A stretch of DNA of 64,000 nucleotides from contig NZ_VYTY01000005.1 in assembly GCF_009821115.1 (NCBI RefSeq), forward strand, positions 124,001 to 188,000, read 5' to 3'. Positions within the stretch are counted from its first letter, which is position 1. Each line of letters begins with the position of its first letter. Source of the DNA: Nitrincola alkalisediminis (GTDB lineage Bacteria > Pseudomonadota > Gammaproteobacteria > Pseudomonadales > Balneatricaceae). Of the stretch, positions 1 to 8,129 are shown piece after piece. The position numbers and the translations under genes were made by a program. The notes beneath the pieces were generated by a model. It ran no database searches. It had not been told where the DNA came from and saw only the letters and a program-made list of their open reading frames with translations.

Positions 1-1
1 G

Positions 2-319
2 GCTTTCGCACGCAGCGATCTGGAGTTGGCCTATAACGTGGCCAAACAAGACAGCAATGTGAACATGGAATACCGTACAGCGATGCGCTCCTTGGCCACG
101 TATATGATGGAGGACCCGCGTTCAATCTCTGCCATTTTAAACGTTATGTGGGTACTCAGAAGTCTTGAGCGTATCGGTGATCATGCCCGAAACCTTTCCG
201 AACACTTAATTTATCAAGTCAGCGGCATGGATGTACGTCACCAAAGCCTCATCAGCATTAAACGCTCATTACGCAACGAATCTCCAGACGATGAAATGGA
301 GCTGAACGAAGATAATTAG
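2..319 (+). CDS. phoU: Phosphate transport regulator PhoU (C-terminal part)
   Basis: The open frame enters from the left edge of the window, so this is the C-terminal ~105 residues of a protein that is usually about 230-240 residues. The helical PhoU repeat is recognisable, including YMMEDPRSI and the signature LRSLERIGDHARNLSEHL, the second metal-binding repeat of the family. PhoU dampens the Pho response by linking the PstSCAB phosphate transporter to the sensor kinase PhoR. pstB would be expected just upstream, outside the window. Its usual partners phoB-phoR lie 1.9 kb downstream, separated by ubiquinone genes. The first codon visible as a start (TTG at 26) is internal and should not be used. 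Confidence 0.95.
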   Translation, partial: AFARSDLELAYNVAKQDSNVNMEYRTAMRSLATYMMEDPRSISAILNVMWVLRSLERIGDHARNLSEHLIYQVSGMDVRHQSLISIKRSLRNESPDDEMELNEDN

Positions 320-392
320 CCGCTCAGAACGTATCCATTTGCACAAAAATGTTATACTGCCGACCCCATAACAACGGCTATGTGATGTTTTT

Positions 393-935
393 GTGCACTA
401 TTCAGACATTCCACTTAACGGCTTTACACGATCCACTTGGCTCAGTGCAAAACGCAGACCTGCCCTGTCTAGCCACTGGCGCAATTGGCTGTGCGACAAG
501 GGCTCATTAACTGAGGCCCTAATTCGCGCCAGTCACGGACAGTTTTCTGTTAAGCTTCTCTCTCAAAACCTAGCTATCCCCACAAAAGATGAAGCATCCG
601 CCTTGGGCTTAAACCCAAAACAACGTGTTCTCATTCGTGAAGTCGAGCTCTTGGGTCACCAACAACCTTGGGTTTACGCGCGCTCAGTTGTTCCTGTCGC
701 AACACTAAAACAGTGTCATCAGCGTCTGAATCGACTCGGCAGTCGCTCGTTAGGAACGATGCTGTTTACAGACCCAACCATCAAAAGAGGTGACATTGAG
801 CTTTGCCACTTCTACGCCAATGGACAAGCCTACCCGAGCCGCCGCTCTGTGTTTTGGATCGCGGCACATCCGCTACTCGTCACCGAAATCTTCCTACCGC
901 CGATGCAGCAAATTACCTATCACCCTAACGCTTAA
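393..935 (+). CDS. ubiC: Chorismate lyase UbiC
   Basis: This is the first committed enzyme of ubiquinone synthesis: it splits chorismate into 4-hydroxybenzoate and pyruvate in the cytoplasm. At 180 residues the length fits. The conserved pattern is present: an N-terminal W-L...GSLT block near residues 30-40, REVELLG..PWVYARSV around residues 82-96, and a C-terminal block with RRSVFW. The start is GTG at 393; the ATG at 385 is in another frame. No strong ribosome binding site is visible. ubiA follows after one small gene, so the two consecutive pathway steps are almost certainly co-expressed. Identification rests on family motifs and on the ubiA neighbour. Confidence 0.9.
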   Translation: MHYSDIPLNGFTRSTWLSAKRRPALSSHWRNWLCDKGSLTEALIRASHGQFSVKLLSQNLAIPTKDEASALGLNPKQRVLIREVELLGHQQPWVYARSVVPVATLKQCHQRLNRLGSRSLGTMLFTDPTIKRGDIELCHFYANGQAYPSRRSVFWIAAHPLLVTEIFLPPMQQITYHPNA

Positions 936-1018
936 GTGCTTTGTAAGATCGTTTAAACGTTTCTATTCTCAACTCTATCTATTACAATAAAGTCTAATTT
1001 AGATAAAGGAGTTATATC

Positions 1019-1201
1019 ATGAAACTGAATGTCGGCGGAATTGATCGCATCCTACGAATTGTGATTGGCGCAGCGTTGGTCCTCGCAACCCTGTTCGGTG
1101 CACTGCCTATCTGGGGTTGGATCGGTATTGTACCCTTGTTGACGGGATTGGTCGGCTATTGCCCACTCTACCCACTTTTGGGAATTTGCACGAAAAAGTA
1201 A
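1019..1201 (+). CDS. Small YgaP-like inner membrane protein (DUF2892)
   Basis: A 60-residue protein with a good ribosome binding site (AAAGGAG at 1005-1011) before ATG. It has the DUF2892/YgaP transmembrane pattern: NVGGIDRILRIVIG at the N-terminus, a hydrophobic hairpin, and the terminal GLVGYCPLYPLLGICT motif with two cysteines. In other proteins this module anchors rhodanese domains in the inner membrane; as a stand-alone protein its function is unknown. It sits between ubiC and ubiA, which normally adjoin, so it is probably co-transcribed with them, but nothing in the sequence shows a role in ubiquinone synthesis. Confidence 0.85.
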   Translation: MKLNVGGIDRILRIVIGAALVLATLFGALPIWGWIGIVPLLTGLVGYCPLYPLLGICTKK

Positions 1202-1261
1202 GACGTTATTTTGACTCAGCGCCTTAAGGCGTACAATAGCGCCTCTAAAAGGAGCTGAGTC

Positions 1262-2122
1262 ATGAATGTTGCAAATAAAGTTTCCGTTTATATTCGTTTA
1301 ATGCGTGCTGATCGACCTATCGGCACCTGGCTTCTGCTGTGGCCCACACTTTGGGCGCTCTGGATTGCATCGGAAGGCGTCCCCGCTCCCCATCTCCTCA
1401 TTATTTTTATTTTGGGTGTATTTTTAACGCGATCGGCTGGCTGTGTCATTAATGACTATGCAGACCGGCATATCGATGGTCATGTTAAGCGCACCGCCAA
1501 TCGCCCTTTAGCCACTGGCGAAGTCTCTGAGAAGGAAGCCATTTATTTGTTCATCGGCTTAATGCTGATTTCATTCTTTCTCGTTCTTTTTACCAACACC
1601 ATGACGGTTTTAATGTCAGTGGTGGGCATCGCACTTGCATTCACCTATCCCTTTATGAAGCGCTACACGCATTTACCGCAGGTGGTGTTAGGCGCTGCAT
1701 TTGGTTGGGCCATTCCTATGGCGTTTACCGCCGTCACTGAAAGTCTGCCAACCCTTGCGCTGTTGTTATATCTCGCAAAAGTGCTCTGGACCGTTGCCTA
1801 TGACACTCAATACGCCATGGTGGATCGTGACGATGACCTGAAAATCGGCGTTAAATCCACCGCCATTTTGTTTGGTCAGCGCGATGTGCTCATCATTAGC
1901 CTTCTTCAATTGTCTGCTTTAGGATTGTTGGCATTTGTCGGCCTGCAGCTCTCTATGAGTGGCTGGTACTATGCGGGTCTACTGGGTGCCGCTGGCTTTT
2001 TTGTCTATCAATTTTTGCTGATTCGGCACAGGGAACGCGACCCGTGCTTTAAAGCCTTTTTAAATAATCACCTGGCCGAATTATCCGTTCTGATCGGGAT
2101 TGTTCTGCATTATGCTGCCTAA
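1262..2122 (+). CDS. ubiA: 4-hydroxybenzoate octaprenyltransferase UbiA
   Basis: An integral membrane prenyltransferase that attaches the polyprenyl chain to 4-hydroxybenzoate, the second step of ubiquinone synthesis. The 286-residue length is typical. Both aspartate-rich motifs that bind Mg-prenyl diphosphate are visible: NDYADRHID followed by [11 protein letters not shown] around residues 63-85, and [13 protein letters not shown] around residues 180-192. The rest is a series of hydrophobic helices. AAAGGAG lies a few bases before the ATG. It is the last gene before the Pho-regulated phoB promoter, and no terminator separates them. Confidence 0.95.
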   Translation: MNVANKVSVYIRLMRADRPIGTWLLLWPTLWALWIASEGVPAPHLLIIFILGVFLTRSAGCVINDYADRHIDGHVKRTANRPLATGEVSEKEAIYLFIGLMLISFFLVLFTNTMTVLMSVVGIALAFTYPFMKRYTHLPQVVLGAAFGWAIPMAFTAVTESLPTLALLLYLAKVLWTVAYDTQYAMVDRDDDLKIGVKSTAILFGQRDVLIISLLQLSALGLLAFVGLQLSMSGWYYAGLLGAAGFFVYQFLLIRHRERDPCFKAFLNNHLAELSVLIGIVLHYAA

Positions 2123-2163
2123 ACTTGGTTGTTTTCATAAAATAGATAATACTAAGGCCGTGA

Positions 2164-2197
2164 TTGTCATATTTATGTAACAGAAACGTCTTGTAAT
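2164..2197 (+). promoter_or_regulatory. Pho box and -10 element of the phoB promoter
   Basis: Two 7-bp direct repeats, TTGTCAT (2164-2170) and ATGTAAC (2175-2181), are separated by 4 bp, matching the PhoB-binding consensus CTGTCAT-N4-CTGTCAT. Ten bases further is TGTAAT (2192-2197), the spacing usual between a Pho box and the -10 hexamer. This predicts autoactivation of phoBR under phosphate limitation. Confidence 0.75.
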
Positions 2198-2230
2198 AGG
2201 TATCTGGTTTTTAATGTTGAGGTTTTAGGG

Positions 2231-2926
2231 ATGTCTGTTGCTAAACGGGTATTAATTGTTGATGACGAAGCGCCTATCCGCGAGATGATTGCTGTCGCAC
2301 TTGAGATGGCTGGCTACGAATGCATAGAAGCTGAGAATGCTCAACAAGCGCATGCCGCTGTATTGGACCAAAAGCCGGATATGGTATTGCTGGACTGGAT
2401 GATGCCAGGTACGAATGGAATCGATTTCGCGCGTCGTTTACGTCGTGACGAAGTAACGTCCAACATCCCGATTATTATGTTAACGGCCAAAGCCGAAGAA
2501 GATAATAAAATTCAAGGCCTTGAAGTCGGCGTTGATGACTACATCACCAAGCCCTTTTCACCGCGCGAATTAGTGGCTCGTCTAAAAACCGTCCTGCGCC
2601 GCACGACCCCAAAAGGCATTGAAGAGCCGGTTACCGTGGATGATTTAACACTTGATCCTATTTCTCACCGTGTTTTGTCCAGCAACTCACCCTTAGAACT
2701 GGGCCCAACAGAATTCCGTCTGTTGCAGTTCTTCATGACACACCAAGACAGGGCATACTCCCGTGGGCAGTTATTGGACATGGTTTGGGGTGGGAATGTT
2801 TACGTTGAGGAGCGCACGGTTGATGTGCACATTCGCCGCCTTCGCAAAGCACTGGGCGAACGACACGATTATTTAATTCAAACCGTGAGAGGAACAGGCT
2901 ATCGGTTTTCAGCTCAACTGAGTTAG
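2231..2926 (+). CDS. phoB: Phosphate regulon response regulator PhoB
   Basis: An OmpR/PhoB-type response regulator of 231 residues. The receiver domain (about 5-120) has the acidic pair D11/D12, the phosphoacceptor D55 in VLLDWMMPG, the conserved T in MLTAKAE and the K in DYITKPFSPREL. The winged-helix DNA-binding domain (about 130-228) ends with DVHIRRLRKAL and VRGTGYRF. The family activates pst, phoA-type and related genes when phosphorylated by PhoR. phoR follows after 51 bp, and a Pho box lies in the 5' region, so the pair is probably autoregulated. Confidence 0.95.
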   Translation: MSVAKRVLIVDDEAPIREMIAVALEMAGYECIEAENAQQAHAAVLDQKPDMVLLDWMMPGTNGIDFARRLRRDEVTSNIPIIMLTAKAEEDNKIQGLEVGVDDYITKPFSPRELVARLKTVLRRTTPKGIEEPVTVDDLTLDPISHRVLSSNSPLELGPTEFRLLQFFMTHQDRAYSRGQLLDMVWGGNVYVEERTVDVHIRRLRKALGERHDYLIQTVRGTGYRFSAQLS

Positions 2927-2977
2927 AGTTAACCTTCTACTTAGCATTGAACCAACCCGCTATGGACCCCCATATTT

Positions 2978-4309
2978 ATGGTTATCTCCAAACCAAAATT
3001 GTTTGTTAGCCTATTCACTTTTTGTGTTGTCGGGGGTTTGGTTGGGTTCGTCACTGAGCACTTTCTGCTTGGCTTATTGCTGGGCTCGCTCTCGTGGAGC
3101 CTCTATCAGTTGCGACAGTTTCAGCGTTTATATGCCTGGGCCATCAAAACAGACAACAGTGAACCACCGGATCTGCCGTCCTCTTGGGGCGATTTATCCT
3201 ATGCTCTGTATCGCTTACAACGCTCCAACAAGGAGCATGAAACAAAGCTCCTGTCGGTCATCAGACGCTTCCAACAATCCTCCGCTGCGTTAGAAGATGC
3301 CGTTGTCATTATTGATGCCAGAGACAAGTTAGAATGGTGGAATCGATCAGCTGAGCGCTTATTGGGCCTCAAACCCAAAATCGATAAGAAAAAGTCCATT
3401 CTCAACCTACTGCGCGACCCGCGCTTTATTCGTTATTACAAAAAACAAGAATACTCCGAACCCTTTGAGTTAATGTCACCCGTTCATCACCAGATGACAT
3501 TGCAATATCACATTACTCGATTTGGTGAAGGTGACAGACTCCTCGTTGCACGTGATATCACCCGCCTTAAGCAGCTTGAGCAGACTCGCCAAACCTTTGT
3601 CGCGAATGCATCCCATGAGTTAAGAACCCCGCTAACGGTGATTCGAGGGTATCTTGAAACCTTCTTAGATCAAGAGTTACCCAAACCCATTATGCGTGGC
3701 TTAAGCCAAATGCAGCAACAAACCTTGCGCATGGAAAGTCTAGTCAGCGATTTGCTGTTACTGTCACGTTTAGAGTCAAGCCAACACGTGAAAGATGAGC
3801 AACCCGTTAACCTTCCTTCTCTTCTATATCGAATCAAGCGTGACGGCATATTACTCAGTGGTACAAAAGAACACATCCTGACACTCAACATTGCGTCAGA
3901 TAAAGACCTGCTCGGACAACCGAACGAACTTCACAGCGCCTTTTCCAATTTGGTATTTAATGCCGTCAGGTACACGCCAGAAGGGTGTGAAATAAAGATA
4001 GAATGGCGAAGCGACGCATCCGGCGGGCACTTAAGTGTCATTGATAACGGGCGCGGTATTGAATCACACCATATTCCGCATCTCACCGAACGCTTTTACC
4101 GCGTTGATGAAGGGCGATCATCGGAAACAGGCGGCACTGGACTGGGTTTATCCATCGTCAAACATGTCTTGGCTCGGCATGGCGCCAAACTTGAAATCAA
4201 AAGCAAATTGGGTGTGGGCAGTGAGTTTATCTGCCATTTCCCTGTTGATATGCTCACCGACGTAGAAATTGAAGAGTCTGAAGTAGATAATAACATCAGT
4301 CACCACTGA
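2978..4309 (+). CDS. phoR: Phosphate regulon sensor histidine kinase PhoR
   Basis: A 443-residue membrane histidine kinase. Two N-terminal hydrophobic segments (about residues 7-45) are followed by a short linker, a PAS domain (about 95-195), the HisKA domain with the phosphorylated H213 in NASHELRTPLTVIRGY, and a HATPase domain with N box (NLVFNAVRYTP), G1 (DNGRGI) and G2 (GTGLGLSIVKH). The small membrane part with almost no periplasmic loop is typical of PhoR, which senses phosphate through PstSCAB and PhoU. It lies downstream of phoB in the same operon. Confidence 0.95.
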   Translation: MVISKPKLFVSLFTFCVVGGLVGFVTEHFLLGLLLGSLSWSLYQLRQFQRLYAWAIKTDNSEPPDLPSSWGDLSYALYRLQRSNKEHETKLLSVIRRFQQSSAALEDAVVIIDARDKLEWWNRSAERLLGLKPKIDKKKSILNLLRDPRFIRYYKKQEYSEPFELMSPVHHQMTLQYHITRFGEGDRLLVARDITRLKQLEQTRQTFVANASHELRTPLTVIRGYLETFLDQELPKPIMRGLSQMQQQTLRMESLVSDLLLLSRLESSQHVKDEQPVNLPSLLYRIKRDGILLSGTKEHILTLNIASDKDLLGQPNELHSAFSNLVFNAVRYTPEGCEIKIEWRSDASGGHLSVIDNGRGIESHHIPHLTERFYRVDEGRSSETGGTGLGLSIVKHVLARHGAKLEIKSKLGVGSEFICHFPVDMLTDVEIEESEVDNNISHH

Positions 4310-4326
4310 CTCAGTGGAGAGTTTTT
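4303..4326 (+). terminator. Possible weak terminator at the end of phoR
   Basis: CCACTG-ACT-CAGTGG (4303-4317) is a 6-bp perfect stem spanning the phoR stop codon, followed by AGAG and five T (4322-4326). The short stem makes it a weak candidate. Confidence 0.4.
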
Positions 4327-4351
4327 AGCCAATATCTGTGGAGTACACCTG

Positions 4352-5293
4352 ATGTTTGCAATCCGTGTTCATGCGTTCGAACCCGACAATTTAGTCTACG
4401 AAGAAACCGAGCAGCCAAAAGCAGGCCCTGGCGAAGTCTTAATTCGCAATCAAGCGGCTGGCGTCAACCCAATCGATTGGAAAACCTGCTCAGGTGGCGG
4501 CGCTTCTGGCTTCATTGAACAATTTCCTTTTATTCCTGGATGGGAATTTAGCGGTATTATTGAAGCCTGTGGTGAAGGAGTTGACACTTTTAACGTAGGA
4601 GACGCTGTTTTAGGGTTCGTTCGTTTTCCAACACCCGCCAGTACCTATGCCGAGTATTTAACAGCGCCAGCTGACCAAATCGCACTGCGTCCAGAAGGAT
4701 TGGATGCCTTAACCGCTGGCGGTTTAGGCTTAGCGGGCTTAACAGCATGGCAAGCCTTATTCGACAAAGGCGAGCTAAAAACGGGACAAAAAGTGCTGGT
4801 TCTAGCGGGTGCGGGTGGAGTGGGTCATTTAGCTGTTCAATTAGCTGCCATCCATGAGGCGCAAGTCAGTGCAACCTGTTCAACGGCCAATATTGAGTTT
4901 CTTCAAAGCTTGGGTTGCCAAGAAGTGATTGACTACACACGTGCTGATATGCGTGATTATGCAGACACCTTTGATTTAATTATCGATGGTGTAGGCGGCG
5001 ATACGGCCATCAATGCTTTGATTACGCTGAAACCCGGTGGACGCATGGTGACCTTACCTTCCGTCACAGCCGCTCAGGTTACCGCTGCGGCAGAAGGCAC
5101 CGATGTCACCGTTGAGCCGATCCGTGTGGTGCCTAACCCACAACAACTGGCATCCCTTGCCAATTTAGTGGCCGACGGCAAGTTGATTTTAAAGCTGGCG
5201 AAGACCTTCCCCTTATCGGATGCCGCCGCCGCTCATAAACTGAGTGCAACAGGCAAAACCGTGGGTAAGATCCTGCTCAGTATTTCGGAATAA
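4352..5293 (+). CDS. Zinc-free MDR-family NADP-dependent oxidoreductase (quinone oxidoreductase-like)
   Basis: A 313-residue medium-chain dehydrogenase/reductase. The GroES-like N-terminal part has GPGEVLIRNQAAGVNPIDWK and IPGWEFSGIIE; the Rossmann part has the nucleotide-binding motif AGAGGVGHLAVQLA around residues 152-165. The catalytic zinc ligands of alcohol dehydrogenases are not evident, which places it with quinone oxidoreductase/zeta-crystallin-like enzymes that reduce quinones or enals with NADPH. The substrate cannot be read from sequence. It stands alone after phoR and converges on the operon to its right, with only three bases between the two stop codons. Confidence 0.85.
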   Translation: MFAIRVHAFEPDNLVYEETEQPKAGPGEVLIRNQAAGVNPIDWKTCSGGGASGFIEQFPFIPGWEFSGIIEACGEGVDTFNVGDAVLGFVRFPTPASTYAEYLTAPADQIALRPEGLDALTAGGLGLAGLTAWQALFDKGELKTGQKVLVLAGAGGVGHLAVQLAAIHEAQVSATCSTANIEFLQSLGCQEVIDYTRADMRDYADTFDLIIDGVGGDTAINALITLKPGGRMVTLPSVTAAQVTAAAEGTDVTVEPIRVVPNPQQLASLANLVADGKLILKLAKTFPLSDAAAAHKLSATGKTVGKILLSISE

Positions 5294-5296
5294 GAC

Positions 5297-5728
5297 CTAT
5301 TGGCTGCAGAACTGCTGCTTTTGACGCAGCAGCAATCTGCAGCCTTCGCCAGCAATATCCGCATCCCAACATCCGTAACGCGCCCAGTTCTTCTCTTCTT
5401 CGGTGGCTTTTTCATTGAACTCAGGGACATCTGCACAGAAGTTTTCGCTCGGTTGAGCCACTTCTAAACAGGCTTTTAACTGAATGCCCTGATTGACCGT
5501 GCAGGCGTAGGTCGAATCGGTGCAACTTGCATAGTCGCTGAGCGCGCGGGTCACACAAGTCTCTTGATCTGAGACGTCTCCGAGCGCTAGGCCCTTCGCT
5601 CGATACTGCTTAGCCTCTTCTGCTCGTGTTTCATTAAAAGACTCCAACCACTGTGGCGATTGTTGCCAAGCGATAAGTCCAATAGCAACTAGAAAAACAA
5701 GACTGAACAGAACAATTTTACGACGCAT
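5297..5728 (-). CDS. Cysteine-rich exported protein of unknown function
   Basis: A 143-residue protein with an uncleaved-looking signal anchor at residues 4-22 and then a hydrophilic part with eight cysteines (for example DQETC, YASC, YAC, KAC, NFC, YGC, EGC, FCSQ), which fits disulphide bonding in the periplasm. I do not recognise the family. It is the third gene of a leftward operon after a yjaG homologue and a small membrane protein; both upstream and this product carry short cysteine pairs outside the membrane. Its 3' end contains a strong inverted repeat (5302-5344). Confidence 0.7.
   Translation of the reverse strand: MRRKIVLFSLVFLVAIGLIAWQQSPQWLESFNETRAEEAKQYRAKGLALGDVSDQETCVTRALSDYASCTDSTYACTVNQGIQLKACLEVAQPSENFCADVPEFNEKATEEEKNWARYGCWDADIAGEGCRLLLRQKQQFCSQ
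5302..5344. terminator. Large inverted repeat at the convergent gene junction
   Basis: GGCTGCAGA (5302-5310) pairs with TCTGCAGCC (5336-5344), and inside it CTGCTGC (5312-5318) pairs with GCAGCAG (5326-5332), leaving a TTTTGAC loop. It lies within the last codons of the cysteine-rich protein gene, 9 bases past the stop of the oppositely oriented oxidoreductase gene. There is no long T-run, so a role as a two-way terminator is an inference. Confidence 0.4.
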
Positions 5729-5740
5729 GAAAAGCTCGCT

Positions 5741-6001
5741 TTAAGACCGACGACGATACAGGCCTGCGATGGTGATCAGCAAACCCAAACAAGACAGCAA
5801 CATTCCACCATTGACCAGCAACGGCTTGCGAGTCATCAATGGCACAAAGGGATGTTGTTGCGACGAGTCACAGACTGCTTTGACATAATTCCAAGAGCCT
5901 CCGCTGGCCAAACAATCGTCGACCCACATCAGCTCACGAAAAAATATAAACAGCAGAACAAGACCGGGAATAATCAGTAGACACAAACCAATTCTAAGCA
6001 T
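5741..6001 (-). CDS. Small membrane protein of unknown function
   Basis: An 86-residue protein with two hydrophobic segments (about residues 4-24 and 62-82). The loop between them holds two cysteines (DDCLASGG and KAVCDSS) and is probably periplasmic, since the C-terminus RRRS is positively charged. The start codon overlaps the stop of the yjaG-like gene by one base (TAATG on the minus strand), which indicates translational coupling. The family is not recognised. Confidence 0.65.
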   Translation of the reverse strand: MLRIGLCLLIIPGLVLLFIFFRELMWVDDCLASGGSWNYVKAVCDSSQQHPFVPLMTRKPLLVNGGMLLSCLGLLITIAGLYRRRS

Positions 6002-6603
6002 TACTCGCTATCACTAATACCAATGTTACTAATACCCTGATTTTCAGCCAACGTCCGAAGACTTTGAATAAAGGCTTTATCAGGATGCTCCTGACTCAAA
6101 ATGCGCTCGAACACCTCTTCTGTAAAGGCATCTTCGTCTTGCATGAGTTCATGCGTTGAAATAAAGCGCATCAGATCAACATCTGACATCTGAGTGTCCG
6201 CTTGATTCACTTCAATAAAGGTCGCGACGGACTCATGCGATAAGCTAATCACACTCAGCACCTCGGACGCATCTTCTTCCAATATGCAGGTCAGGGTTGA
6301 GTACAAGGCTACAATCGCATCATGGGCTGGCATGGCGCCATACATATCAAACTCATCTAAAGATGGAATGTTGCTATCAATATGATCCAATTGAACTTCA
6401 AAGTTCATTTTGGCGCCACCGGATAAGTGCTGCCAAACGCCATCCATGACGGTGCGAACCTTAGCGGTATCACCAAAATTCAATAATTTGGAGAAAAGCA
6501 TGAAGTTCGGCAACATGCGTTCAGTAAACGCAGCCGACACTGCGGTCAGTTGCCAGGGTTTCAGCTGATTCAATTGCTTGATAAGAGTTTGACTATCGCC
6601 CAT
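6001..6603 (-). CDS. yjaG: YjaG family protein (DUF416)
   Basis: A 200-residue soluble protein. It matches the YjaG/DUF416 pattern closely: LKPWQLTAVSAAFTERMLPN near the N-terminus, FGD...WQHL, KMNFEVQLD, IPSLDEFDMYGAMPAHDA in the middle and the C-terminal ESNIGI-like ending (here ISNIGI). The family's biochemical function is unknown. Acidic residues dominate. It is the first gene of a leftward three-gene operon with two small cysteine-bearing membrane or exported proteins, a context that differs from the enterobacterial one. Confidence 0.85.
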   Translation of the reverse strand: MGDSQTLIKQLNQLKPWQLTAVSAAFTERMLPNFMLFSKLLNFGDTAKVRTVMDGVWQHLSGGAKMNFEVQLDHIDSNIPSLDEFDMYGAMPAHDAIVALYSTLTCILEEDASEVLSVISLSHESVATFIEVNQADTQMSDVDLMRFISTHELMQDEDAFTEEVFERILSQEHPDKAFIQSLRTLAENQGISNIGISDSE

Positions 6604-6793
6604 TGAGCGCTCCGCATAATTGGCTTGTGTTAAGTCTATTGTACGTGCTTGAGTCTCGGATCTGTAGCATCAATGGCTTTTTTCACGCATTTGTCGCAAA
6701 CAAATACAGACGACAGTGTAAAACGCTTCGTTCAAGCCAACTTTCATTGCTATACTAAAGCCTTGAAACCAATTGCTCCGACAGGAACCAGAG

Positions 6794-7684
6794 TTGAACC
6801 CCTTCAATCTTCTTAAATCGATTGCAGAGTCGCGTGAAAAACTGCGTAAATCTGAGCAAAAAGTGGCTGACTATGTGTTAGCAAACCCCAATGACGTCAT
6901 TCATATGCGAATTGTGGATTTAGCTTCTGAAGCCAACGTGAGCGAACCCACCGTTGTCCGTTTTTGTCGGGCACTCAACTATGATGGTTTTCAAGACTTT
7001 AAACTGACGTTAGCGCAAGGGTTGGCGAGCAACACCAGTTTTGAAAAATTCTCGTTAGACACCAAAGACACCGTTATCGAGTTCAAGCAAAAGATTTTTG
7101 ACTCGATGATTGGCAACCTGATTAACATTCGCGAACAGCTTGATCCAGAAACCCTAGAAGAAGCCATCGATGCGCTCGCCAAAGCCAATCGTGTTGAGTT
7201 CTATGGGTTTGGTGCATCAGCACCCGTTTGCTCGGATGCTCAGCATAAGTTTTATCGACTGATGGTCTCGGCTGCCGCCTACTCCGACCCGCACATGCAA
7301 ACCATTTCGGCGGTCACGCTGCGTCAAGGTGATGTGGTCGTTGCCATTTCACAAACCGGCCGCACGAAAGACTTGCTCCATACGGTGAAGTTAGTCAGAG
7401 AGACGGGCGCAACCGTGATTACTCTGTGTCCAGGCACCACTCCCTTAGCAGAGCTCGCCACGATTCCAATCCACGTTGACGTCGAAGAAGATAAAGATCT
7501 CAGCACCTTAATGTCGTCTCGTGTGGTGCATTTGGTCGTCATTGATATTTTAGCCGTGGGCGTGGCCATGAAGTTGGGCCCTAGCTTGTTTGACCATTTA
7601 AAGACCATCAAACGAAGCTTACGCAGTTTGCGGCAGAACGACCGTCTACTGCCGACACGTCGTCAAAACGATTTAACCGATTAA
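6794..7684 (+). CDS. hexR: HexR-type transcriptional regulator (RpiR/MurR family)
   Basis: A regulator with an N-terminal RpiR helix-turn-helix (about residues 1-75, with SEQKVADYVLANP and NVSEPTVVRFCRAL) and a C-terminal SIS sugar-phosphate-binding domain (about 115-265, with FYGFGASAPVCSDAQHKF and VVAISQTGRTKDLL). It resembles HexR, which senses 2-keto-3-deoxy-6-phosphogluconate and controls central sugar metabolism genes in gammaproteobacteria. I prefer the TTG start at 6794, preceded by AGGAACC, because it gives the family-like beginning MNPFNLLKSI; a TTG at 6773 would add seven residues. No edd/zwf/eda genes adjoin, so the HexR assignment rests on the protein alone. Confidence 0.8.
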   Translation: MNPFNLLKSIAESREKLRKSEQKVADYVLANPNDVIHMRIVDLASEANVSEPTVVRFCRALNYDGFQDFKLTLAQGLASNTSFEKFSLDTKDTVIEFKQKIFDSMIGNLINIREQLDPETLEEAIDALAKANRVEFYGFGASAPVCSDAQHKFYRLMVSAAAYSDPHMQTISAVTLRQGDVVVAISQTGRTKDLLHTVKLVRETGATVITLCPGTTPLAELATIPIHVDVEEDKDLSTLMSSRVVHLVVIDILAVGVAMKLGPSLFDHLKTIKRSLRSLRQNDRLLPTRRQNDLTD

Positions 7685-7758
7685 GCCATAAAACGTCATT
7701 ATTCTGTCATTTTCCCTCTATATGATCAGTCCGTAGATCAAAAATTAACCGTTTGCAA

Positions 7759-7787
7759 TTGATCTCAGCCCTAAAATCGGTTAATAA
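7759..7787 (+). promoter_or_regulatory. Candidate sigma-70 promoter
   Basis: TTGATC (7759-7764) and TAATAA (7782-7787) are separated by 17 bp and lie about 85 bp before the small gene at 7872. The transcript would begin with a leader containing a 6-bp stem CGGGCG/CGCCCG (7812-7839). Confidence 0.45.
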
Positions 7788-7871
7788 TTGATCTGTGACA
7801 ACCTTTGGAGCCGGGCGAGGCATCCTAGGCCGACGCCCGTGAGTCTGATAATTCAGATCGGAGTGGTCATT

Positions 7872-8075
7872 ATGCTGATACGTAGTGAACAGGATCTATC
7901 GCCAATTCAAACGGAAGTATTCGACCTGCTGATTGGGTACGATGTTGAACAAACAAACATGCGTAAGAAGCTTGCTTCTAAACGCTTATTGGAGGCACGT
8001 CGAGCCATTGAAAAACGACGAGAAGAACTTGAACTTGCCGCCTTTACGGATCAAGAAAGCTGGTTTGAAGGTTAA
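7872..8075 (+). CDS. Small charged protein, possibly PA3496-like
   Basis: A 67-residue hydrophilic protein rich in Arg, Lys and Glu, with a predicted helical C-terminal half (KRLLEARRAIEKRREELELAAF) written here only in outline. I choose ATG 7872; a TTG at 7788 would add 28 residues translated from a GC-rich hairpin region and is unlikely. The basic-acidic C-terminal helix recalls the PA3496 family of short proteins, but I am not certain. It is followed immediately by a strong terminator shared with the opposite LysR gene, so it is a single-gene unit. Confidence 0.6.
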   Translation: MLIRSEQDLSPIQTEVFDLLIGYDVEQTNMRKKLASKRLLEARRAIEKRREELELAAFTDQESWFEG

Positions 8076-8093
8076 TTAAGTACTTTGAATTTG

Positions 8094-8129
8094 TGAGACA
8101 AGTGATTAAGGACTTGTCTCATATGTTTT
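8094..8129. terminator. Rho-independent terminator (probably two-way)
   Basis: TGAGACAAGT (8094-8103) and ACTTGTCTCA (8112-8121) form a perfect 10-bp stem with an 8-base loop, followed by TATGTTTT. It sits between the small gene on the plus strand and the convergent lysR gene. Confidence 0.8.
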
